64,000 nucleotides of DNA. Source: Microvirga splendida (GTDB lineage Bacteria; Pseudomonadota; Alphaproteobacteria; Rhizobiales; Beijerinckiaceae). Shown here piece by piece: positions 56,715-64,000 of this stretch (the first letter of the stretch is position 1; each line of letters starts with the position of its first letter). The notes beneath the pieces were generated by a model, which searched no databases, was not told where the DNA came from, and saw nothing but the letters and a program-made list of their open reading frames with translations. Location: positions 80,834 through 144,833 of the forward strand of contig NZ_JAELXT010000011.1 of the NCBI RefSeq assembly GCF_016427565.1, read 5' to 3'. Position numbers and translations under genes: made by a program.

Positions 56715-57362
56715 TCAGTACGATCCAACAGGTTCAATGAATGAAGCGCGGTTTCTCCCTGCCTTACGGGCCCGAACGCGTCGGGCCGCGCGGTAATGCT
56801 CCAGCTCCTGGAGAACCGATCGGCGTCGGGCTTCCAAGATCGCGATCGTGCGCCCGATCCGATCAAGCTCGGAGCTGTGTTGAATAAAGGACTGAGCTAT
56901 ATCACTCGGACCCGCTGGACGAGCTTGTGAGACTGGACCCTGAGAATCCGTGGCAAGATACTCTTCTACTATTTTGGCAAATTGTGCCCTGATCTCTGGC
57001 GTGTTCGACCGGTGGTCCAGCCCTCGCTCTCGAGCCCAGCTATAGAGTTTGATGCCGGCAAATCCCTCCGCCATTTGCCTTTGGATTGTATCGTTAGTGC
57101 GGTCTGCATCACGCGCCTGCGCCTCAAGAAGTCCGGCCTCAACCTGTCTTAGGCGCTCGATCTCTAAAGTCAGATCGACGATGTCCTTGGCCCAGAATGC
57201 CTCAATTGAATTCTTTGGCTGCAAGGTTGCAAGCATATCGGCGAGACGCTGCCTGTATGAGTGCTCGTCATCCCCAGCGACAGTGGGAAACGGCTCGAAG
57301 AGCTTGCGGGCCGCGGCGGGAAGAGAGGGCGGCAAGACGAGGGAGTTGCGCTTTGAGCTCAT
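56715..57362 (-). CDS. Hypothetical protein, paralog 1
   Basis: 215 residues from ATG 57362 (MSSKRNSLVLPPSLPAAARK). GDDEHSYRQRLADML, then FWAKDIVDLTLEIERLRQVE and AGLLEA, and at the C-terminus IAILEARRRSVLQELEHYRA, are helical blocks that reappear in the same order in the next gene. No catalytic motif visible; heavily charged and probably coiled-coil. The three genes are consecutive on the minus strand, the gap to the second being 31 bases. Confidence 0.68.
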   Translation of the reverse strand: MSSKRNSLVLPPSLPAAARKLFEPFPTVAGDDEHSYRQRLADMLATLQPKNSIEAFWAKDIVDLTLEIERLRQVEAGLLEAQARDADRTNDTIQRQMAEGFAGIKLYSWARERGLDHRSNTPEIRAQFAKIVEEYLATDSQGPVSQARPAGPSDIAQSFIQHSSELDRIGRTIAILEARRRSVLQELEHYRAARRVRARKAGRNRASFIEPVGSY

Positions 57363-57672
57363 AGGCCACCTCGGAACTAAGGCTTAAGTCTTGTTCAGGC
57401 GGGGAAACGCACAAGTTCAATCTTTGTTCTCACCGTGAGGTGACAGATTTTGTCACCGATAGATGAGCGTGTGCGCCCCGGCATGCTCAAGCAAACTCGC
57501 GAGCGCTCCGTCAAATGTCTTGCATACAGTCTCGAAACGGGACGTCCGTGCCACTTGATGCTGCCGCCGCGCTACTTTGATGCAGCGTGGAACGGCCCCG
57601 CGATCAGCAAAGTTAATGACACTGCTGCCCGTCAGGGGCCCTAGAATCGCCGAGTTGCTCAAGGAGTTACCC
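57363..57672. other. Divergent intergenic stretch with perfect palindrome
   Basis: No convincing gene. GGTGACA (57439-57445) and TGTCACC (57451-57457) with a five-base spacer form a perfect inverted repeat of operator size, between the paralog 1 gene (leftward) and the RTX gene (rightward). A 64-codon TTG-started frame at 57450-57644 was judged chance. Confidence 0.45.
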
Positions 57673-58692
57673 ATGCCCACCGTTATTGCCATTGAAGCCA
57701 AGCCCGTAGAATTTGAGGGAATAGACAGCGGCTTTCTCCACCTATACCTCGTCAAGACGGTTACAGATGAACAGGGGCGTGTTGTCTCGGAGAAAGTTAT
57801 TCGGGGCAACGAGCCAGGTTCGGCCGGTGGCCTTGAGACCCTTGCTGATGTGAACCTATCCACCTCGCCCGATCGGAGAGGCTCGGACACCCGTGAGGAG
57901 AGGCATCGTGAAGTCCTCGATCTCGGCATCAGAGATGCCAACGACGTCTGGAAGATCATGGTGCAGCATGCTAACAACATCGAGAACGCAGATCTCAACT
58001 ACAGCGTTGATATCTTCGAGAAAATTTCCGGAGGCGACGTCAACAGCAATTCCGTCGTCGCATCTGTGCTACATGCCGCCGGCCTGAGTTGGACGGCAAG
58101 TCTTCCGGACGATATCAGCAGGTCCGATGTACCTCTCTATGGCCAACTCCCGTACATGAGGGTCAATGATACCCTTACAGGGACGGTTAACAGCGACCGT
58201 ATCCTTAGTGGCGTCGGAAACGACACGATCAACGGCCGTTTGGGCAACGACACGCTCTCCGGTGAAAGCGGCAATGATCGTATTTACGGCAGTTCGGGTA
58301 ACGATAACTTGCATGGTGGCGCGGGCGACGACCGGCTCTACGGCGGCTGGGGGACGGACCTGTTTCGCGGCGGAGGCGGGCAGGATGCCTTCGTCTTCTA
58401 TTCGGCGCCGAAGGACACAAACATTGACACAATCCGGGATTTCTCCGTCGCTGACGACACAATCTGGCTCGACAACAACGTGTTCACGGCTCTCGGATCG
58501 GCAGGCCGCCTAAAGGGTACTGCATTCTGGATTGGCCTTGAGGCGCACGACGCAACCGACCGTGTTATCTACGACAGCGACAATGGCCTTCTGTACTACG
58601 ATCAGGACGGCACCGGCTCGACCGAGCAGGTCATCATGGCAAAGCTCTCCACAGGTCTAAAATTGACCAACGCAGACGTTCTCGTTGTCTAG
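57673..58692 (+). CDS. RTX calcium-binding protein, type I secretion substrate
   Basis: 339 residues from ATG 57673, preceded by AAGGAG at good spacing. Residues 1-150 are an unrecognised N-terminal domain (EAKPVEFEGIDSGFLHLYLV), followed by five to six nonapeptide repeats of the type GGAGDDRLY (about residues 175-235), then a C-terminal domain ending LTNADVLVV. The last 90 residues resemble those of the frameshifted metalloprotease at 35.8 kb (DxIWLDNxxF, then YDxDGxG), so they share a secretion module. No enzyme motif was found, so it may be a structural or adhesion protein. Confidence 0.85.
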   Translation: MPTVIAIEAKPVEFEGIDSGFLHLYLVKTVTDEQGRVVSEKVIRGNEPGSAGGLETLADVNLSTSPDRRGSDTREERHREVLDLGIRDANDVWKIMVQHANNIENADLNYSVDIFEKISGGDVNSNSVVASVLHAAGLSWTASLPDDISRSDVPLYGQLPYMRVNDTLTGTVNSDRILSGVGNDTINGRLGNDTLSGESGNDRIYGSSGNDNLHGGAGDDRLYGGWGTDLFRGGGGQDAFVFYSAPKDTNIDTIRDFSVADDTIWLDNNVFTALGSAGRLKGTAFWIGLEAHDATDRVIYDSDNGLLYYDQDGTGSTEQVIMAKLSTGLKLTNADVLVV

Positions 58693-59108
58693 GATCGATC
58701 TGATGAGACTCTGACACCAAAACCGAAGCCGCAGTGATCACGATAGACGCGACGCTATCTCGACGGTTGTGAGACATGCTCACCGGATGCGATACCAATC
58801 GCTCCGGTGCAGTTTCATGGAATTTCGGTACGGGCGCCTTCCTTTGCTGCTGTTCTCCCTGCTCAACATGGACCATCTTAGGACCGGACGGCGATTTGCG
58901 GCTGGTTTGATCGGCACAAGCAAGGCTTCTCGGTTTTTGATCACGGAATGAACCCGTCCGTGCGAAATCGGAGGTTGAGGTTCAATAGTTCAATCCGTCT
59001 GCCGAGGTGGAAACTCCTCATAAGTCCATCGACGTACCGGTCGCATCCCCGTGAGGCGCGAGGAAACAGCCTCCGAACCAAGCACAGGGCAACGTCCAGT
59101 TGTATGGG
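58693..59108. other. Intergenic stretch without recognisable gene
   Basis: Convergent region between the RTX gene and the acyltransferase gene. Frames of about 60-87 codons exist on both strands but show no family character or ribosome site. No strong hairpin with a T run was seen. Confidence 0.5.
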
Positions 59109-61127
59109 TTAACCTGAATTCCGGTCGGCGGCTTTGAAGTGCAATAGTGGCGCCAGCTTTTCTTCCATCGGCCTGCCAAGGGTTCGCGCAAACGTTGCCG
59201 TCATATGGTGGCTGTCTCGGTAGACGAGGACGTCGCCAATGATGACCGGACAATGTTTGGCATCGCAGAAATAGTCTGAAAAGTCTAGGATTGGGATCTT
59301 GAGCTGCTCGGCTGCGAAATAGAGATTATTCCGCTTCAACACTTTCTCACGTGAAGGCACACATTTGGCCTTCCAATCGTGATGGCCGGCAATGCATTTG
59401 CCGACGTCAAATGACGGACGGGGAATGGATCGAACGTGCCGAACATCCAACCCCATGTCGACCAGCTGCTTCCAAGTTGCCGCCAGCACCTCAGGGGTGA
59501 CTTTGCCCTCACCCGGCGAGTGGGAGATGAGAACCACATCGGGGCGCTCGCGTGACAGCCAGTCGATGACGTTCTTGGACCACTGCGCGCATTCTGTATA
59601 CGGGCGCTTCAACTCAGCATCGTAGACGGGTTCCACGGAAAAGATGCATGCGGACTTTGCCAGGCCACGGAAGTAGATGGGCTGCGCGCGTGCAAGTTCC
59701 TCGAAAGCCGGAAACCAGTGGGTGGCATGGGAATTGCCCACCATGACGATCTTGGCATCGCTTCGCGGATCTCCGTAGTCGCATGTCAGGACTTCGGTTG
59801 CCTGCACCGTCTGGTGGCACTTGGCCGCATAGGCCGAGGAAACATCGGCTCTCACCTTCTCGAGCCTCGGCACAACCTTTGTGGGATCCTCGCTCCTCCA
59901 GTCGTACTGGGGATCTTTCATGGCTGCCGCGCCTCGCGGGGCCGCCGCAATCGCGGTCGGCATCGGATCATTCAGGTCGCGCATCAGATAGGCTGTACCG
60001 GCAAGAGTGGTCAGAGCAATGCTGCCGATGCCAAGCATGAGGGTGCGTCTCAGCGCAAATCTTGCGGTCCGAAACGGGTCTTCGACGAGTGTTTTGCTCA
60101 CGTGAGCGAGGATGAGGGCGGCCAGCAGCAGCAGGGCACCGGAGCGCGGCCCGATGGCTCGCCCGCTGATCTCGACATAGGCGACGATGATCGGCCAGTG
60201 CCAGAGGTAGAGCGAATAGGATACATCGCCGAGATACTGGAACACCCGCGTATTCAGGATTCGGGCGGCCGACCATGGCGATTGTACGCCGCTCGAGACA
60301 ATCACCGCCGCCGCCCCGAGGGTGGGCAGCAGCGCCGCATAGCCGGGAAAGCTCGTCTGGTCGCTGTAGGCCCAGCAGCCCCCCCCGATTGCGAAAAGCC
60401 CCATCAGCCCCAGCCCGGCGCGCACCTGCCGGGCGTAGCCCGTCCCGACCACCTTGCCCCTCACGTGAAGCACCGCCAGCGCGCCCCCGAGCGCCAGCTC
60501 CCAGGCGCGGGTGGTTGTGGCAAAGTAGGCCACCCCCGGGTTCTGCGGCGTCAGCAGGATCGAGTAGACGAGCGAGCCGATGCCGATTAGGCCGATGAAG
60601 CCTAGAAAGACCGCCCGTGGGCTCACACCCGCCCGGCGCGCCAGGTGCACCACGGGCAGAAGCACGAGCGGCCAGACGATGTAGTACTGCTCCTCGACCG
60701 AGAGCGACCAGAAGTGGTTCATCGGCCCCTTGGAGTCATCGGCCAGATAGTCGACCGCCTGGGCGGCCAGGAACCAGTTCTGAACGTACAGGGCGCTCGC
60801 GACGATACTGCTGGCGATGTCCGCCCACTGGGCGCGGGCAAACAGCGGGATGGCGAGCGCCACCGTCAGGCTGACCAGGGTGGCGGCCGGCAGCAGGCGG
60901 CGGACGCGGCGGGCATAGAAGGCAGGGATGTCGATCCCCCCGGTCCGCTCAAACTCCTTGAACAGGGAGCCGGTGATCAGGTAGCCGGAGATGACAAAGA
61001 ACACATCGACCCCGACATAGCCACCGGGCAAGATGTTCGGCCAGATATGGTAGATCAGAACAGCCAGCACCGCCACGGCGCGAAGGCCCTGGATCTCTGG
61101 TACAAGGTGATGCCGGAAGAGGATCAT
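59109..61127 (-). CDS. OatA-like O-acyltransferase (AT3 plus SGNH domains)
   Basis: 672 residues. Residues 1 to about 365 form the acyltransferase-3 membrane domain with ten or so helices; PEIQGLRAVAVLAVLIYHIW near the N-terminus holds the conserved arginine and histidine, and FFVISGYLITGSLF and SLSVEEQYYIVWPLVLL follow. The C-terminal periplasmic SGNH domain has GNSHATHWFPAFEEL near residue 461 (nucleophile Ser) and DSHHMT near 638 (Asp-x-x-His). It transfers acetyl or another acyl group onto surface polysaccharide or O-antigen. Nearby GT2 genes point to modification of the same glycan. Confidence 0.93.
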   Translation of the reverse strand: MILFRHHLVPEIQGLRAVAVLAVLIYHIWPNILPGGYVGVDVFFVISGYLITGSLFKEFERTGGIDIPAFYARRVRRLLPAATLVSLTVALAIPLFARAQWADIASSIVASALYVQNWFLAAQAVDYLADDSKGPMNHFWSLSVEEQYYIVWPLVLLPVVHLARRAGVSPRAVFLGFIGLIGIGSLVYSILLTPQNPGVAYFATTTRAWELALGGALAVLHVRGKVVGTGYARQVRAGLGLMGLFAIGGGCWAYSDQTSFPGYAALLPTLGAAAVIVSSGVQSPWSAARILNTRVFQYLGDVSYSLYLWHWPIIVAYVEISGRAIGPRSGALLLLAALILAHVSKTLVEDPFRTARFALRRTLMLGIGSIALTTLAGTAYLMRDLNDPMPTAIAAAPRGAAAMKDPQYDWRSEDPTKVVPRLEKVRADVSSAYAAKCHQTVQATEVLTCDYGDPRSDAKIVMVGNSHATHWFPAFEELARAQPIYFRGLAKSACIFSVEPVYDAELKRPYTECAQWSKNVIDWLSRERPDVVLISHSPGEGKVTPEVLAATWKQLVDMGLDVRHVRSIPRPSFDVGKCIAGHHDWKAKCVPSREKVLKRNNLYFAAEQLKIPILDFSDYFCDAKHCPVIIGDVLVYRDSHHMTATFARTLGRPMEEKLAPLLHFKAADRNSG

Positions 61128-61451
61128 ATCTTAACTTTATAACTTGAGTATCCGAGGCTCATACCCAGAACCCGGGCTCATTGGCAAGCGTGAGCGCAGA
61201 CTGGTTTTATGTGGCGATAATCCCGTGGGCCCACGGTAGACCTGGCTGAGACTGCCAGACTTCGCTCTTCCTGCCTCTGGCACTCGACCTTTTGACGGGA
61301 GCCTACTTATCTGGATTGCTTGGGAAGCCAGCAGCCCTCCTGAGGACTGCCCAAGCCCTCCCTATCAGGCCTTGAGAAATTTTGTTACAGAGGTTGCGTT
61401 CGGGAGCCTGCGCGACTAACGCATTGTTTTAGCAATCGCATATAGACGAAT
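61128..61451. other. Divergent intergenic stretch
   Basis: 324 bases between the acyltransferase (leftward) and the GT2 gene (rightward). No gene, repeat or clear promoter box recognised; A+T content rises towards the GT2 start, as expected for promoters. Confidence 0.45.
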
Positions 61452-63668
61452 ATGATACGGTACGCTCTCAGATCCGCATTTTCCCTCATTCCTCAGCCCG
61501 TTCGGCAGTGGTTGAAGCTCCTGCTGTCTGACCGGGCAACGAAAGCCATTGCCCAGCGTATCACCGCTCCCTCTCCTGCAACATCGAAGCCGATCAAGGC
61601 TGCCAAGCCGCCCAAGGTGGAGGCGGCCGAGCAAACAGCGCGAGTTGACATCTCGAGGCAGCTTTTTGATGCGGCTTGGTATACCACCTTCTATCCTGAA
61701 GCCCCCCAGGACCCTGATGAGGCGTATCGATTCTACCTTGAGACCGGGATGAGGGACGGACATCATCCGAATTCGGCTTTTGAAAACCTCCGCTATCCCG
61801 ATCGTGCGCATGTTCCCCAGGGGCATCTCTACCGCGTCACCGCCTCCCCTCTCCTCTGCCGTGTGCCGCCCACGAGATACCTGGCCCCCTACCAAATCAA
61901 AATCAGGCTCCACAAACTCTACAATACCTTCGACGATTATCGCCGGCGGGCTATGATCATGCCCGATACGATCGGTCCAGAGCTGTGGGAAAGCGATCTG
62001 CGGGTTGTCGCCTACATGGACAACAGCAAGAGGAAGCTCGCGTCCGATTATGCGGCGCTTTCACAGGACACGCTCATCTCTGTCATCATGACCACGCATG
62101 ACTGCACGGCTGCAATTGCCGATGCGGTGGTTTCGGTGCTCCTGCAGTCCTACGAGAACTGGGAACTGGTCGTTGTCGACGATGCGAGCGCCAATCCCGA
62201 CACGGAGAGCGCCATCAGGCAGTTCGGCGACAGCCGGATCAAGTATGTCCCTGTAGCCACTCCGGTGGGGGTCGGAGGCGCTCGCAACTTAGGTGTCGAA
62301 CACGCATCCGGTACGATCATTGCATATCTCGACGACACCGCTCAGTGGGATCCCGACTTCCTCCTCATTCTCTTCAATCAACTCCGGTCACAGAGCGCAC
62401 GGATCGCCTACGGCGCCCATGTGTTGTGGGACAGCTTCGATGCCGATGCCCGTCTAGGAAGGGCCTTCAAGGGCATCAGATTTGCCCCTTTTAGTCGTCC
62501 ACGTCTGGAAAACAGGGACGACATCGCCCCTGTTGCACTTTTGCATGACCGTGAGCTCTTGCGCGAGATTGGAGGATTCGATCCGTCCCTGACACACCAT
62601 GTCGGATGGGACATCATCCTCCGGATGACCGAGATCGCGCAACCGCTCGCCATTCCCTGCCTCCTCGGCCATTCCTTCCAGGGCAAAGCAGGCAGCGAAC
62701 ATGTGACTGATGAAGCTTCGATCTCGGCACTCAAATTGGTCCACGCGAAACTCGTCCAGCGATCGGAATGGTCGCAGGCGTTTACGACAACTGACGGGCG
62801 CGATCAGCTGGCCTTCTCCCTTTCCCGTTCGGCACGGGCTCGGCGTCAGCCGAAACTGAACCAGCTGCCCGTCGAGCCGGTTCAAATCGTCATTCCGAAT
62901 TACGAGTCGGCCAGCGAACTCGAGATGTGCCTGAGATCGATCGCGGAGCAGACATCTGTCCCCTATCAGGTTCTCATCGTCGACAATGGCTCCTCCGAGG
63001 AAACCTATGCCCGCCTGGAGGATCTGCCCGGGCTCTTCGAGAATGTGCGTCTCATCAAAGAGGACCGGAATTCCGGTTTCAGCTTTGCCGTGAACCGTGG
63101 TCTGGCCGAGGTCATGGACGGTGACGACAAGATCCTGATCCTCAACAACGACACCCTTGCCACGCCCGGCTGGCTTGATGAATTACGTTATGTTCTCTTC
63201 AAGCATGACGATGTGGGCATGGCCGTTCCGCGGCAGGTTCTCCCCGCCGGCAACAGGATCACCAGGGTTCACGTGCCAGGGGCCGTGGATGCCTTCGAGT
63301 GCGACATCAATCTGTCAATCCATCACAACAACATCCTCGATCTGGAGTTTGACCGGGAGGACGGGTTGATCGAACTCACCTACGCCCCCCTGTTCTGCGG
63401 CCTTTTGCGGCCGGAGACGATCAGGGCTGCCGGAGGCTTGGATAGCGGCAATGCCCCGCACTACCGCTCCGACTGGATTCTGTGCGACTTCATCCGCCGC
63501 CATCTCCAGCAGCGGATCGTCTATACGCCGCACAGCAAAGTATATCACCTTCAGGGCGTTGCAACGGAGAGGCGAAAGTCTTCTGACGAGTCCTTCTTGG
63601 GGCAGAGCGTTAACGTCCAGTCCGCTTCGCGCTCGTCACAGCGGCGGATCGAGGCAGCTGGAGAATGA
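61452..63668 (+). CDS. Two-domain glycosyltransferase family 2 protein
   Basis: 738 residues. An N-terminal region of about 200 residues (including FDAAWYTTFYPEAPQDPDEA, a motif found in front of rhamnan/O-antigen transferases) precedes a first GT-A domain near residue 210-400: SVIMTTHDCTAAIADAVVSV, VVVDDASANPDTES, and IAYLDDTAQWDPDF, in which the DxD is DDT. The second GT2 domain (about 475-720) reads IVIPNYESASELEMCLRSI, IVDNGSSEETYARLEDL and LILNNDTLATPGWLDEL. Two inverting transferase activities in one chain could build an alternating glycan. The next gene starts in its stop codon (ATGA). Confidence 0.9.
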   Translation: MIRYALRSAFSLIPQPVRQWLKLLLSDRATKAIAQRITAPSPATSKPIKAAKPPKVEAAEQTARVDISRQLFDAAWYTTFYPEAPQDPDEAYRFYLETGMRDGHHPNSAFENLRYPDRAHVPQGHLYRVTASPLLCRVPPTRYLAPYQIKIRLHKLYNTFDDYRRRAMIMPDTIGPELWESDLRVVAYMDNSKRKLASDYAALSQDTLISVIMTTHDCTAAIADAVVSVLLQSYENWELVVVDDASANPDTESAIRQFGDSRIKYVPVATPVGVGGARNLGVEHASGTIIAYLDDTAQWDPDFLLILFNQLRSQSARIAYGAHVLWDSFDADARLGRAFKGIRFAPFSRPRLENRDDIAPVALLHDRELLREIGGFDPSLTHHVGWDIILRMTEIAQPLAIPCLLGHSFQGKAGSEHVTDEASISALKLVHAKLVQRSEWSQAFTTTDGRDQLAFSLSRSARARRQPKLNQLPVEPVQIVIPNYESASELEMCLRSIAEQTSVPYQVLIVDNGSSEETYARLEDLPGLFENVRLIKEDRNSGFSFAVNRGLAEVMDGDDKILILNNDTLATPGWLDELRYVLFKHDDVGMAVPRQVLPAGNRITRVHVPGAVDAFECDINLSIHHNNILDLEFDREDGLIELTYAPLFCGLLRPETIRAAGGLDSGNAPHYRSDWILCDFIRRHLQQRIVYTPHSKVYHLQGVATERRKSSDESFLGQSVNVQSASRSSQRRIEAAGE

Positions 63669-64000
63669 CAGGATCATCGATGCCATTGCAATCCCCTGAG
63701 CTTCGGACGATTGTACATCTTGTTCAGGATGTGTCGAAGATCGGGGGCATTCCCGGCCGTGTGCGCAACACCATCGCCGCAGCCCAGGGCCGCCCCATCC
63801 GCCACGTCTGCCTCACGGCCAAGCGCGATCCCGCCTTCCCGCACGCCCCCGACACCCTCGTGGCCGAGGACAACGAGGCTGAGGTGCTCGCTTTTCTGAA
63901 CACCTGCCATGCCACCGACACCATGGTTATCACCCCCAACTCGGTGATCCGCGCCTTCTCGCCCGCCGTCCAGGAGCAGCTCACCCGCCTGCCCCTCATC
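63665..64000 (+). CDS. Partial gene at the window edge, probable glycosyltransferase
   Basis: 112 codons are open from ATG 63665 to the end of the window; an in-frame ATG at 63680 is an alternative. The N-terminus (VHLVQDVSKIGGIPGRVRNT, then RHVCLTAKRD) looks like the first strands of a GT-B fold transferase, with a small glycine-rich turn, but no decisive motif is within the visible part. Overlap with the GT2 stop codon indicates a shared operon. Confidence 0.5.
   Translation, partial: MTGSSMPLQSPELRTIVHLVQDVSKIGGIPGRVRNTIAAAQGRPIRHVCLTAKRDPAFPHAPDTLVAEDNEAEVLAFLNTCHATDTMVITPNSVIRAFSPAVQEQLTRLPLI

Noticed and set aside
57450..57644. 64-codon frame starting at TTG upstream of the RTX gene
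   Set aside because: No ribosome site, no family resemblance, and it would overlap the palindrome; not supported.

Overview
The window is high-G+C bacterial chromosome from an alphaproteobacterium. It carries a complete PhyR-NepR-EcfG general stress response core, which is restricted to that class. A methylmalonyl-CoA mutase/MeaB set, a Rhizobium-type L-asparaginase and rhizobial intergenic palindromes point to Hyphomicrobiales, probably Methylobacteriaceae (a Microvirga-like genus). The genus is an inference; I could not search a database.

Layout. 0.2-11 kb: a hypothetical gene; both methylmalonyl-CoA mutase subunits (mutA, mutB), separated by two tandem paralogous secreted proteins; a secreted GH16 glycanase with RTX repeats; a lipoprotein hydrolase; DUF3750 and DUF1772 proteins; and the mutase chaperone meaB. 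11-16.5 kb: DUF4239 protein, asparaginase, UDP-glucose dehydrogenase, an AsnC-type ligand-binding protein, DUF924 protein and a lytic transglycosylase. 16.6-25.6 kb: an ABC exporter-like protein with a degenerate, enlarged ATPase half, coupled to a cyclic-nucleotide-binding protein and divergent from a tightly overlapping glycan operon (two GT4 enzymes, a MurG-like transferase, and a second such transferase fused to a polysaccharide deacetylase). 25.6-32.6 kb: a peptide-type ABC importer operon (fused double ATPase, binding protein, two permeases) followed by an acetamidase/formamidase. 32.6-42.8 kb: DUF763 protein, RhlE-type helicase, a frameshifted M10 metalloprotease, an MFS transporter, glpD-glpK and a HIT protein.

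42.8-50 kb is a general stress response island. phyR and nepR-ecfG diverge from back-to-back EcfG promoters. Around them, and at two outlying loci, I find thirteen EcfG-type promoters (GGAAC-N16/17-CGTT; one has GGTT). They precede a KGG stress protein, an unknown two-gene operon, a PRC-barrel protein, a secreted hypothetical, a DUF1328 membrane peptide, a second small membrane protein, an SDR dehydrogenase and others. Two of these promoters precede no gene: each drives a short stretch ending in an intrinsic terminator and containing a hairpin with a C-rich loop. These are the strongest candidates for something undescribed: two EcfG-controlled small RNAs (about 44447-44511 and 46377-46458).

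50-53.8 kb: uracil/xanthine permease, esterase and a thioredoxin-reductase-like enzyme. 53.8-58.7 kb is accessory in character: a stress-promoter hypothetical, an HNH nuclease, a VapBC toxin-antitoxin pair with its operator, three diverged tandem paralogs of unknown function and an RTX protein. 59-64 kb: surface-glycan genes (OatA-like acyltransferase, a two-domain GT2, and the start of another gene cut by the window edge).
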